Shown here: positions 28,712 to 37,194 of the stretch, one piece after another
Layout of the letters: every line of letters starts with the position of its first letter
How positions within the stretch are numbered: position 1 is the first letter of the stretch
NCBI GenBank assembly: GCA_023300375.1
Contig: JALZWO010000044.1
Location: 38,628 to 102,627, forward strand
Source of the DNA: Granulosicoccus sp.
Lineage (GTDB): Bacteria > Pseudomonadota > Gammaproteobacteria > Granulosicoccales > Granulosicoccaceae
Length of the DNA: 64,000 nt
Reading direction: 5' to 3'
Program-made: the position numbers and the translations under genes
Notes under the pieces: model-generated
What the model was told of the DNA's origin: nothing
What the model saw: the letters and a program-made list of their open reading frames with translations, nothing else
Databases searched by the model: none

Positions 28712-29722
28712 TCATTCAGGTGGGTGTGCCAGAAACCAGTTCCAGGCATGGGTAATACTTTGTCTAATATCTGCAAACTGCGGTGTCCATTGCAACTCAT
28801 TCATGGCACGTGATGCGTCAGCCACTAGCATGGGAGGGTCCCCAGCTCGTCTTGCCACTTTGTTGTAGCTAAGATCGACCCCCGTGATTTCACTGCATGC
28901 ATCTATAACTTCCAGCACGGTATAACCACGGTTCACACCTAGGTTGAATTGCTCTGCACCGAGTTCGGGCAATTTTTGCATTCGTTTGAATGCTTGAATA
29001 TGAGCGCTGCACAGATCATTGACGTGTATGTAGTCACGCACACAGGTTCCGTCACGTGTGTCAAAGTCATCACCAAACACCATAAGATTGGTATCTTTTG
29101 CGTTACCCCCAGATTTTATTCGCAACGCCTCAAACAGAATAAGCGGTAGCAAATGAGTTTCAGGATCATGGCGCTCGCCTATGCTGCCGTCTTCACTACA
29201 GCCGGCGGCGTTGAAATAGCGCAGGGCAATACTGCGTAAACCGTAGGCAGTTGCATAGTCTTTAAGTACCTGCTCAACCATGAGCTTGGACTGCCCATAA
29301 GGGTTGATCGGATTTTGCGGCGTGTCTTCGGTGATGGGTAGTTTCTCAGGAACACCGTAAGTTGCACAGGTGGATGAAAAAACTAGAGTTTTTACATCGT
29401 GCTGACACATAGCATCTAATAGAGATTGCGTGCCGGTTACATTGTTGCGATAGTACATCGCAGGTTCTGTAACTGATTCGCCCACATACGCTAACGCTGC
29501 GAAATGCATGACTGCATCAATGTTATGAGATGTGAAGACCGAATCTAGCGTCTGACGATCATGCAGATCGCCTTGAACAAGCTTTCCAGCAATAACAGCA
29601 TCGGCGTTGCCGCGTTCAAGATTGTCATAAACAATAACGTTATAGCCTTGTTGGTCAAGCAGTCTGACCATGTGTGAGCCGATATAGCCGGCTCCACCGG
29701 TGACGAGGATAGTTTGTGACAC
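28712..29722 (-). CDS. galE: UDP-glucose 4-epimerase GalE
   Basis: Interconverts UDP-glucose and UDP-galactose, here most likely to supply galactose units for the exopolysaccharide. 336 aa. The NAD-binding TGGAGYIGSHMVRLL is at the N-terminus, SSTCATYG supplies the catalytic Ser/Thr and NPYGQSK the Tyr-x3-Lys pair. The GTG at 29722 is chosen because AAGGAG sits 5 bases upstream and the residues match the family start (MSQTILVTGG); the frame is open to 29791 inside the upstream gene. One base separates it from the stop of the polymerase gene. Last gene of the exopolysaccharide operon. Confidence 0.95.
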   Translation of the reverse strand: MSQTILVTGGAGYIGSHMVRLLDQQGYNVIVYDNLERGNADAVIAGKLVQGDLHDRQTLDSVFTSHNIDAVMHFAALAYVGESVTEPAMYYRNNVTGTQSLLDAMCQHDVKTLVFSSTCATYGVPEKLPITEDTPQNPINPYGQSKLMVEQVLKDYATAYGLRSIALRYFNAAGCSEDGSIGERHDPETHLLPLILFEALRIKSGGNAKDTNLMVFGDDFDTRDGTCVRDYIHVNDLCSAHIQAFKRMQKLPELGAEQFNLGVNRGYTVLEVIDACSEITGVDLSYNKVARRAGDPPMLVADASRAMNELQWTPQFADIRQSITHAWNWFLAHPPE

Positions 29723-29723
29723 C

Positions 29724-31247
29724 TTAGCTCCTTGGCCCACCAGCTTTGAGCCGGCGGTTCTTTTTGGGACGTATGACCCGTACACGCTCACTCGTGGAAG
29801 GTGATTCAGTGTTCGGCAGAGGGTTAATTATCTTGGCTTCGTTAATTCGTCTGATGCGTTCTTTGGCTTGCTTCTTTTGTTCTATGCGAGCTAGCGATTC
29901 GCGCAGTCGATAAGCATCATTTGCGCTGATGTGGCCATCAGCTCTGGCCAATGGGATAGTGTTCGTATTGAACGAAATTTGTTGAAGCATGCTGACGGGT
30001 AGGGCAACCAGGAATATCCAGTAAAGATCTCTGTTGACTAGAAGTCGTGCTTCGGAGTAATTACTGATCAGCAGAGCAACCACAAAACCCAGCACGAACA
30101 ATACGCCTGGCTGCTGACGTTGGTACTGGCAGTAAATAATCTCTACCAGTTGTTGCAAGAGCATCAATAAGGCAACAATGGTAAGTGGTATACCAATTTC
30201 AGAAGCCAGCTGTAATAGACCGTTGTGAGCATGGAACACGGTCCAGCTAAAGTCGGTAAGCGACTGTTGAATCCAGATACTGTCGTCGGTGGGGTACCAC
30301 AATGCGCCGTAGCCATAGCCGGTTAATGGGCGCTGGAGTATGAGCTTCCAGGTTTGTTCCCAGACCTCGCCTCGGCCAGTCAGATCTCCCGAACGGCCAA
30401 TAAGTTCGGCTGTGTCAATAAACATGAAAGCTAAGGTTGCGAGGCCCAAAGCAAATACACCTAAAAGTAGAGCGGCAACAAGGCTGAGTCGCAGATTCAA
30501 TGCAGTGTGCAGGTACATCATCAAGAGACCGGCACAGATGAGCGCGAGTATTGATGTAGCCGATACACTGTTATAAAGACAGATCAATGACAGGAAGCAC
30601 ACAGCTATGTAGAACAAACGTTGTTTGCTAGTGATTGTCCAGAATATTAGGCTTGCGCTGAGCAGACAAGATACCGCTGCCCAAAACCCCAAGGTGTTCT
30701 TAGACGCTAGTGTGCCCGCCCATACTTGGCTACCCTCATAACTCACCACGCCTAGTTCTGGAATGAGCATCGCGGAAACTATACTACTGAGCATTATGAA
30801 TCCAAACACAATGGCGCTGATTCGCAAGATGCTTGCCAAGGGAAGAACAAATCCCAAATAGAGAGCGACTATGGTGGTTCCAATGAGGTGTATTGAGCGT
30901 TCTAGGCTAAGTGATGTATCGAGCGACCACAGGGTAGACATCGCGGTGCCGGTTAGGAGCAAGGTTAATACCAGCCGGTAACGAACCAGCCATGTCAGCC
31001 AGTTGATACCGAATGCCATAAAAAGCCCGAGCAAAGAATAGGCGTACATGGCAAGCCATAGAACGGTTATTAAGGACACAAGCGCATTGCTTGCCAGCGG
31101 GCCTCGGTAGGCCAGTGATAAATTGAAGCTTGATGCTTGCAGTAGTGTGAGGATTAGCAACGCAGAGGCTAACAGCGGCGCTCGATAGCCCGTACTCCAT
31201 GTTGCCGGAACATGCTCTGCACCCGGCTTGGGTGGGTTGCTAGTCAT
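29724..31247 (-). CDS. O-antigen ligase/polymerase family protein (Wzy-like)
   Basis: 507-aa polytopic inner-membrane protein with about 11-12 hydrophobic segments. The periplasmic loop GRGEVWEQTWKLILQRPLTGYGYGALW and the following FSWTVFHAHNGLLQLASEIG are the hallmark of the Wzy_C/O-antigen ligase family, with the conserved HxHN-type motif seen as HAHN. In this cluster it most likely polymerises repeat units. A basic cytoplasmic tail (RPKKNRRLK) ends the protein. The ATG at 31247 is preferred; a TTG at 31268 would add 7 residues. Polymerase versus ligase cannot be settled by sequence alone. Confidence 0.8.
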   Translation of the reverse strand: MTSNPPKPGAEHVPATWSTGYRAPLLASALLILTLLQASSFNLSLAYRGPLASNALVSLITVLWLAMYAYSLLGLFMAFGINWLTWLVRYRLVLTLLLTGTAMSTLWSLDTSLSLERSIHLIGTTIVALYLGFVLPLASILRISAIVFGFIMLSSIVSAMLIPELGVVSYEGSQVWAGTLASKNTLGFWAAVSCLLSASLIFWTITSKQRLFYIAVCFLSLICLYNSVSATSILALICAGLLMMYLHTALNLRLSLVAALLLGVFALGLATLAFMFIDTAELIGRSGDLTGRGEVWEQTWKLILQRPLTGYGYGALWYPTDDSIWIQQSLTDFSWTVFHAHNGLLQLASEIGIPLTIVALLMLLQQLVEIIYCQYQRQQPGVLFVLGFVVALLISNYSEARLLVNRDLYWIFLVALPVSMLQQISFNTNTIPLARADGHISANDAYRLRESLARIEQKKQAKERIRRINEAKIINPLPNTESPSTSERVRVIRPKKNRRLKAGGPRS

Positions 31248-31293
31248 GACAGGAGCAAAACAGCACAACCAGATTGTGGTCTGGCATTAGGCA

Positions 31294-32241
31294 CTAGTCG
31301 ATGCCCCTAGCTTCATCAAGCGTTGCACCGCGCAATCGCACGTACTGATCCACTAACCGTCGGTATTGTCTGGGTGCAAGGTTTTGTACAGTTTGTCTGA
31401 CGACGCCCAGCAAACTCATTGCACCAGCATTACGCGCTGCCCAGAGTAATTTGAAGCTTTGCATAGGCGATACACGGGCCAAGGCAACACTTTCGAACCG
31501 AGCTTGGTAACCAGCCCATGCCTGTTCCGACATGTGAGGTTTTTGTGTAGCCATCCAGGTGAAAAAATTTGTGTACTTAGCTGAGCTACCTGCATAGATG
31601 GGTAGCTGTGATAAAGCGTTATCGCTGACAATATCGGCGTAATGCGTGTAAGGCTCAGGTAGCATGTGAAATGGAATGCCTGTGCGCCAACAGTCAATGG
31701 CAAATTGGTCGTTGTCACCAAAGGTCACGGCTTCGTCCCAGCTCACTTTTTCTGCAAGAGCTCTTGGAATAACCAGTGTGCTGGTTTGAATGAAACCGCC
31801 GTGCACGTAAAGGAAATCGTAGATTGACTCATCAGATGATAGAGCACGCTCGGGTTTGACCCAGTAACGTCCAACGCCTCTATCCACCACAATTTTGCCG
31901 TACACCAGGACATCACCTTGTTCGGCCAGCAGTGCTTGTACCGCAACAAGAAAGCCCTCGTACCAGAGGTCATCGGAATCCAAAAAGGCGATGAATTGCC
32001 CCTGTGCCTTGCGCATACCATGATTTCTAGCGACCGCAGGGCCCGCATTTTCTTGAGTTACGACGACAAGGCGAGGATCTTCAACCGAGTTCAGAACATC
32101 AACAGTGTTGTCGCTTGATCCATCATCAACAACCACTATTTCAAAATCACTGAACGTTTGCGCAAAGCAACTGTTCAATGTCTCCAGAATCGAGCCTGCA
32201 CTGTTGTAGGTGGGAATAACGATGGAAAAACGCGGCGTCAT
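31294..32241 (-). CDS. Glycosyltransferase family 2
   Basis: 315-aa cytoplasmic GT-A glycosyltransferase. The N-terminus MTPRFSIVIPTYNSAGSILETLNSCFAQTFSDFE and EIVVVDDGSSDNT are standard GT2 nucleotide-sugar-binding signatures, with the metal-binding motif in FLDSDDLWYEG. It should transfer one sugar of the exopolysaccharide repeat unit; donor and linkage are unknown. One base overlaps the next upstream gene, and 46 bases separate it from the polymerase start, consistent with one operon. Confidence 0.88.
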   Translation of the reverse strand: MTPRFSIVIPTYNSAGSILETLNSCFAQTFSDFEIVVVDDGSSDNTVDVLNSVEDPRLVVVTQENAGPAVARNHGMRKAQGQFIAFLDSDDLWYEGFLVAVQALLAEQGDVLVYGKIVVDRGVGRYWVKPERALSSDESIYDFLYVHGGFIQTSTLVIPRALAEKVSWDEAVTFGDNDQFAIDCWRTGIPFHMLPEPYTHYADIVSDNALSQLPIYAGSSAKYTNFFTWMATQKPHMSEQAWAGYQARFESVALARVSPMQSFKLLWAARNAGAMSLLGVVRQTVQNLAPRQYRRLVDQYVRLRGATLDEARGID

Positions 32242-33152
32242 CAGTAAGTTTCTCCACGTAGGGTTTTGCGCCCGAAGTGCGCAGAAAGTTTGCCTTTGAG
32301 TTTCCAGCGCAGCAATTGTGCCGATTCTCTAAAACGTGGCAGTAGAATGGCTATCAGGCTTATTGCCAAAGTTACGGTGGCAAGCGCACAAGTTTTCATG
32401 AGTCGCACCAATGATGCCAGAGGACCAGGGTGCAAATGTTGCATCACGCGAACTCTTGAGTTGTGGATATTCACAACACGCTGTTTTAACCAATCGGGTG
32501 CTAATCTGGATTCTGGAACGGGCTCATGCACAATGGCGTTGGCTGCCCAGCGCATTGAATGACCATCGTTGCCCAGTTGAGTGAAAAAAGCCAAGTCTTC
32601 ACTGCCCGAATGCGAAAACGCCTCGTGGAAAAAATGAGGGGCGTACTTTTTCAAAACAGACGCTTTGATCAAGAAATTTCCTCCTGCTTGTAACTGACAC
32701 TCGCTGCCATCGGCAAGTTTCATGTCTGCGCCATAGTAGGGGTTATTTAACAATGTTATGTCAGTATCTGGTGGAAATTCTGGCCTGGTTGGGCCGCCTA
32801 CCAAATCAGCCGTATGGGTTGCTTGTATGCGCAAAAGCTCTGACAACCATTGTGGCTCTGGCCATTCGTCGTCATCAAGAAAGGCTATAAAATCGGGTTC
32901 GAAACTCAGCGCCTTCATCGCCACTGTGTTTCTGATGGCCGAAATGCCCGAAGAGGTTTCGCTCAGAGCGACAATAGGAAAGGGGTAGTTGTCTGCCAGT
33001 TTGTGACAAACCGCTATGCCTTCGCCGGCCTCATCATTGTCAGCAACAACAATGTGCAGCGCCTCGATATCAGTCAGGCGCGTCAGACTCAGCAATAACT
33101 TCTCGAGTTCCACTGGGCGGCGATAAGTGCAGATACCAAGCGCAATCTTCAC
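32241..33152 (-). CDS. Glycosyltransferase family 2
   Basis: 303-aa GT2 transferase with MKIALGICTYRRPVELEKLLLSL at the start, VVADNDEAGEG and the metal site AFLDDDEWPEPQWL near residue 95. A hydrophobic segment close to the C-terminus (LATVTLAISLIAILLP) suggests membrane association. The start overlaps the flippase stop by 4 bases (ATGA). It presumably adds another sugar of the repeat unit. Similarity to the neighbouring GT2 is only at family level. Confidence 0.88.
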   Translation of the reverse strand: MKIALGICTYRRPVELEKLLLSLTRLTDIEALHIVVADNDEAGEGIAVCHKLADNYPFPIVALSETSSGISAIRNTVAMKALSFEPDFIAFLDDDEWPEPQWLSELLRIQATHTADLVGGPTRPEFPPDTDITLLNNPYYGADMKLADGSECQLQAGGNFLIKASVLKKYAPHFFHEAFSHSGSEDLAFFTQLGNDGHSMRWAANAIVHEPVPESRLAPDWLKQRVVNIHNSRVRVMQHLHPGPLASLVRLMKTCALATVTLAISLIAILLPRFRESAQLLRWKLKGKLSAHFGRKTLRGETY

Positions 33153-34498
33153 GAGGCCTTATCCTGTGACGACGCTGTTACTGAGGGCTGCGCATGGAGC
33201 CTGCTGTACAGCGTATAGGTCAGAAAAAATGCCATGAAGACTTCTGCAGCTAGAATGCCGAAAAGTGTAGTTTCAGGTTTGAAAAAGTACAAAGTGAGTG
33301 CAACCAACACACCGCTGAGCATGGCCCCATAGATACTGGCAATCGCTAATACGCGGAAGTCTCGCATAGCCTGAAGAGCGGCTGCTGGTGCATTGTAGCT
33401 GGCAGCGAAGACAGCAATAATTGACCACATAGTGACGATCATTGCCATTGGCTGATCAGAGTATTGTTCAGCGTAGAGGAATTGGTATATCCATGGCCAG
33501 CCTATCCATAAGCACAGGCCAAGTCCGATAACAGCCGCCATCATGAGTAGGGTGGTGATCTTGATCTGTGCCCTTACAGCGGCGTGTTTTGACTTAGACA
33601 GGTCTACCGCGAGTTCGGGTTTGACCATGTTTTGCCAAGTTAGCAAGGCCACTCTGACAGGGCCGAATAGGACAAAGCCTGCGGCTAGTGGTGCGTACGC
33701 ATCGGGTCCGTGTGTTGATGTGATGATGACACTATGTGCCTGAGCCAAAAACAAAGTAGTGAGGGAGCCAGCAAGTGCCCAACGTGACTGTTCCCATACT
33801 TTGTTGTAGCTGTTTATCTTTGACAGTAAAAACCAACGGCGAGAGAAGCCATGCAAACGAAAACGTTCCATTAGCATGGCGCAAAGATTGGCAGCTGCGA
33901 GTGCCAATAGAACATGGCTGATTGTCAATTGGTCAACGATTAGTAACAAGCAAGCGATGATGGTGGCTCCGGTGACAACGTAAGTAGTGTCACCACTAGC
34001 GGCAACCAGAGGGCGCATACGCGCATAGCCCGTACTGCGGCTGTAATGTCTTGCCGAATACACAGCAACAAATGCTGTGACGCTAAGTCCAACTGTATTG
34101 GGTATTTCCGACCACAGGGCGTAGCTAGCGCCGAACAACATCAGAAGTGCAAACAACAGTAGATTCAATGTGCTGAACATTGCCTCTTGTTGCGTGCGCT
34201 CTGGTTCGTCTTCGATCACGGGTGTGTAAACGGTCAAAGGGGTTGAGATCAGCGCATTGTTAACGGCAGACGCAAACATAGCCATGACGAAAGCAAACGC
34301 GAATACGCCATATTCGTAAGGACTCACTAAACGCAATAGCAGTAGGTTCAGGGCAAAGTGAAACCCGCTGACCATAGCCTGTGCACCGACGGAGAGTGCA
34401 AGCCTAGACGTTGCCAGTCCAATGGCTTTGCTCAGTAGAGACCCTACCTTCATCGACGGCTCAGAGTGGGGGCTAGAATCATTGACATCAGTGCTCAT
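33149..34498 (-). CDS. Polysaccharide flippase-like membrane protein (Wzx type)
   Basis: 449-aa polytopic membrane protein with about 12 hydrophobic segments and no soluble domain. Placement between glycosyltransferases and a Wzy-like protein, and the general MOP/MATE-type pattern (LVSPYEYGVFAFAFVMAMFASAVNNALIS near residue 60), indicate a Wzx-type lipid-linked repeat-unit flippase. It overlaps both neighbours by 4 bases. Sequence divergence in this family is high, so the call depends on context as well as topology. Confidence 0.78.
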   Translation of the reverse strand: MSTDVNDSSPHSEPSMKVGSLLSKAIGLATSRLALSVGAQAMVSGFHFALNLLLLRLVSPYEYGVFAFAFVMAMFASAVNNALISTPLTVYTPVIEDEPERTQQEAMFSTLNLLLFALLMLFGASYALWSEIPNTVGLSVTAFVAVYSARHYSRSTGYARMRPLVAASGDTTYVVTGATIIACLLLIVDQLTISHVLLALAAANLCAMLMERFRLHGFSRRWFLLSKINSYNKVWEQSRWALAGSLTTLFLAQAHSVIITSTHGPDAYAPLAAGFVLFGPVRVALLTWQNMVKPELAVDLSKSKHAAVRAQIKITTLLMMAAVIGLGLCLWIGWPWIYQFLYAEQYSDQPMAMIVTMWSIIAVFAASYNAPAAALQAMRDFRVLAIASIYGAMLSGVLVALTLYFFKPETTLFGILAAEVFMAFFLTYTLYSRLHAQPSVTASSQDKAS

Positions 34499-35262
34499 CG
34501 GCGTATGGCGTTACGCAGTAGGATTGCACCCAATATAATCGGCTCGATCAGGTAACGGAATGCAAAGCGTCGTGGATTTTCAAACAATCGAAAACTCCAC
34601 TCCATTCCTAGTCGACCCATCCACCGAGGCGGCGTTTTCACATGGCCTGCAACATACTCCATGCAGGCTCCACAGGTAAATGCGATAGGTGCGTTTATCA
34701 AATGCCGATGTTCGGCTAACCAAGCTTCTTGTTTGGGGGCTCCAAAGCCGATAAGTAGCAGTTGAGTATTGGCTTCATTGATCGCATCCACGACGGCCAG
34801 ACTGGCTTCACTGTGTGGAGTGAGATCAAAGTAACCATCATGACCACTGATTTTAATGGACGGATACTGGATTCGAATGCGTTGCAGTGCCTCGTTTTGC
34901 ACTGTGCTGTGTTGTCCAACATGAAATACATTCCAGCCCGATTCTGCAGCCTTTTCCATTAGCGGCATGATGAAGTCAACGTACGTCAGCCGGTGATCTC
35001 GCGTCACTGGGATCTTGAAGAGCTGCATGATCCAAATCACAGGCATGCCATCAACCAATATGGTTGTATTCTCGTAATGCCCGCGTAATTCCTGTGAGGT
35101 GAAGTAGCTGTATAGCGAATGCAGGTTGTGGTACAGAACGCTGTCTTTTCGACCTTCGTCGATAGCGCTTTGCGCGAAGTTTATGTAATCACTGAGTGTT
35201 CCCGGGTGGGCGAAGAAACCGAGGAGTTCTCTCTTTTGAAGCTGCTGTGCTGAGGAGGGCAT
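34495..35262 (-). CDS. WecG/TagA/CpsF family glycosyltransferase (GT26)
   Basis: 255-aa transferase that adds a sugar to a polyprenyl-diphosphate-linked acceptor at the membrane face. Family motifs in order are ILVDGMPVIW near residue 75 (catalytic Asp region), FHVGQH, LLIGFGAPKQEAWLAEH near 170, and RWMGRLGMEWSFRLFENPRRF near 220. The basic C-terminal segment is the membrane-docking appendage of this family. It is the first gene after an 803-bp gap and overlaps the flippase gene by 4 bases. Confidence 0.9.
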   Translation of the reverse strand: MPSSAQQLQKRELLGFFAHPGTLSDYINFAQSAIDEGRKDSVLYHNLHSLYSYFTSQELRGHYENTTILVDGMPVIWIMQLFKIPVTRDHRLTYVDFIMPLMEKAAESGWNVFHVGQHSTVQNEALQRIRIQYPSIKISGHDGYFDLTPHSEASLAVVDAINEANTQLLLIGFGAPKQEAWLAEHRHLINAPIAFTCGACMEYVAGHVKTPPRWMGRLGMEWSFRLFENPRRFAFRYLIEPIILGAILLRNAIRR

Positions 35263-36065
35263 GATGAGCTAAGTCTTCTCGAAGTTTCACAGAGTAGTTT
35301 ATCGTTACCCTGTGTTGAATTAAGTTGGAAATGTAAAAACAAAATTTGTGGACATTGTCAGTAAAGTACGTATGACACATTACTCTGTCCAAGCTTCTGC
35401 TACCGTCATGGTAAGGGTATCGGCAGCAAATGTGCATGAGCTTCATTTTCATAGAGCTAGAGTAACGCTAATACTGAAATTCGTTAGCTGTTTCACACTT
35501 TGACGGCGTATACACGTCATTTTGCACGTATTTACCGAGGAATGGATCACCAACAGGTGTTTTTCACAATCCTCTGTAGCGCAAATATTTTGCTTGCGAT
35601 GGCGCTCCCTGTGCGGCTGTGACAAGGCGGGTAGCCTTGAGTACAAGCGGTCAATTCTGCATACATTCTTCAACGTTTTGCAATAAGCATCACGGACCGC
35701 CGTCTCAGACAAAGTTTTTACGGCTAGGTTCGTCGCTTGAGTGCTTGTTGGCCCCATCTCGCCATTTCCAGGTAGCAACCTGAGGGGCATCTGCCGATTG
35801 TTCAACGACGTGTTGATAACAGTAAAGTCGATGTCTCTAATCCGTGAAACATAGGTTGGCAATCAATACAGTTTTTGCAGAGTGCTGCGCTGTTGAACAA
35901 GGTGACGTTTTTGGGTCGTCACCTCGTGTATTTGCGCGATACTATCGGCTGGCTCGTTGCCTGTCCTTAGAGAGTAAGGATCGTTACTAAAGATCGGTGC
36001 TGAAGGCCGCTCACAAAGGTTTCTACTATGACCCCGTTTACAGGTCGTCGTCAAAGCTTTAGCAG
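35263..36065. other. 803-bp gap inside the exopolysaccharide cluster, no convincing gene
   Basis: No frame here looks coding: the 137- and 75-residue frames on the minus strand have Cys/Arg/His/Thr-rich, shadow-like composition. Visible structures are a GGTGACG/CGTCACC hairpin at 35901-35923 and a TCCTTA/TAAGGA hairpin at 35964-35980. On the minus strand GACGGTAGC lies at 35399-35407, one mismatch from the ops core GGCGGTAGC used by RfaH. The region is probably the untranslated leader and promoter of the wecG-to-galE operon. Confidence 0.6.
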
Positions 36066-36830
36066 TTAGTACGCGTTCTTGTGTACCCAACCTTTAAACA
36101 CTGTCATTACCAAGATCTTGACATCAAGAAAGATAGACCAGTTTTGAACGTAGAAACGATCGTGCTCGATACGCGAAGCCATGTCTGATATACGGCGCGT
36201 TTCACCTCTGAAACCATTTATCTGAGCCCAACCAGTGATGCCTGGTTTAACGCAGTAGCGTGACTTGAGTGCTGGAATGACGTATTGAAAATCTTCGTCA
36301 AGCTTGATGGGGTGCGGGCGTGGTCCAACCAATGACATCGTGCCTTGAATAACATTGAACAGTTGCGGTAATTCATCAAGGCTGGTTTTTCTCAAAAATG
36401 CACCGACGCGAGTTATGCGCGGATCATCACGTTGAGCTTGTTTGAATTCTTTCGGCGCTGTTTGATACATGGATCGAAACTTATAGACATTGATGATCTC
36501 GCCGTTTCTTCCAGTGCGTCCTTGGCAGAACAGGGCAGGGCCAGTGCTGTCGAGCTTGATGATGATCGAGATCAACGCCATTAGCGGGAAAAGGATTAGC
36601 AGAGCGATTGAGCCAAAGACGAAGTCTTCGAGTCTCTTTAGAGCAGCGCTAATTCCGGCGATGGGCTTGAGTGCCGAGTTGTCGCTGGTGATGAGCGGAG
36701 TCCAATGCCTTGTGGCTTTGGTTTCCGTCGATGCATCGTTAATGCTATCGATCGTTACGTCCATGTTAATGGTCTTGCTTTGACCGACAATCATAGTATT
36801 TTCTTTGTTAGCTAGCGTAGAGGTAGGCAC
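36066..36830 (-). CDS. Sugar transferase initiating exopolysaccharide synthesis (ExoY/WcaJ-like)
   Basis: 254-aa polyprenyl-phosphate sugar-1-phosphate transferase that loads the first sugar on undecaprenyl phosphate. One hydrophobic segment (VFGSIALLILFPLMALISIIIKL, near residues 70-93) is followed by the bacterial sugar transferase domain with RTGRNGEIINVYKFRSMY, TSLDELPQLFNV and MSLVGPRPHP, ending GWAQINGFRGET. It lacks the four extra N-terminal membrane helices of WcaJ, so it resembles ExoY. The GTG at 36830 has GGAGAG six bases upstream; an ATG at 36794 is an alternative. Confidence 0.92.
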   Translation of the reverse strand: MPTSTLANKENTMIVGQSKTINMDVTIDSINDASTETKATRHWTPLITSDNSALKPIAGISAALKRLEDFVFGSIALLILFPLMALISIIIKLDSTGPALFCQGRTGRNGEIINVYKFRSMYQTAPKEFKQAQRDDPRITRVGAFLRKTSLDELPQLFNVIQGTMSLVGPRPHPIKLDEDFQYVIPALKSRYCVKPGITGWAQINGFRGETRRISDMASRIEHDRFYVQNWSIFLDVKILVMTVFKGWVHKNAY

Positions 36831-37194
36831 CGATCTCTCCAGGTTTCGGATCAGGTATATTGATGCGTAAGCTGCATATTGTAACCTGCAAACGGGTTGT
36901 ATTCGTGAGCGAATGGAGATAATACTGCAAGCGCGAAGCGATCGCTGTGATGAATTCCCGTTTGGCTTCTGAACTAGCTCGCAATTGGCAAAATTTGCCC
37001 GAAAATACGCTTCGAATTGTTAACAAAATCAACACGTAGAAATGCAAAATCTTTCTTAAGTGCTTGTAAATTAAGCATTTTGTTGAAGGGCAGGCTCAGT
37101 AATTCAGTTTCATTTTTGAGGTATTAATCCCCTATCACTGGTGTGTGAAACTTTGTTACTGAGCCTGCAAACTGGGCAGGCTTAAGGGAGGCTG
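36831..37194. other. 364-bp gap between sugar transferase and Wzc-like kinase
   Basis: No gene seen. The half nearest the kinase stop holds the large inverted-repeat element at 37090-37182, annotated separately. The other half is AT-rich without a recognisable promoter and is the likely leader of the sugar transferase gene on the minus strand. Confidence 0.7.
37090..37182. promoter_or_regulatory. Structured element with mutually exclusive pairings
   Basis: A perfect 13-bp inverted repeat GCAGGCTCAGTAA (37090-37102) / TTACTGAGCCTGC (37156-37168) encloses a perfect 7-bp repeat AGTTTCA (37106-37112) / TGAAACT (37146-37152). The AGCCTGC part at 37162-37168 can also pair with a second GCAGGCT at 37176-37182 across a 7-base loop. 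One arm thus has two partners. It begins 13 bases after the Wzc-like stop codon on the minus strand, with no T-run after either stem. Confidence 0.65.

Noticed and set aside
35449..35862. 137-residue minus-strand frame between wecG-like and sugar transferase genes
   Set aside because: Composition is rich in Cys, Arg, His and Thr without any recognisable fold, no ribosome-binding site, and no family match by eye; treated as non-coding leader.
35863..36090. 75-residue minus-strand frame overlapping the end of the sugar transferase gene
   Set aside because: Overlaps a clear gene, no signal for initiation, and shadow-like composition.
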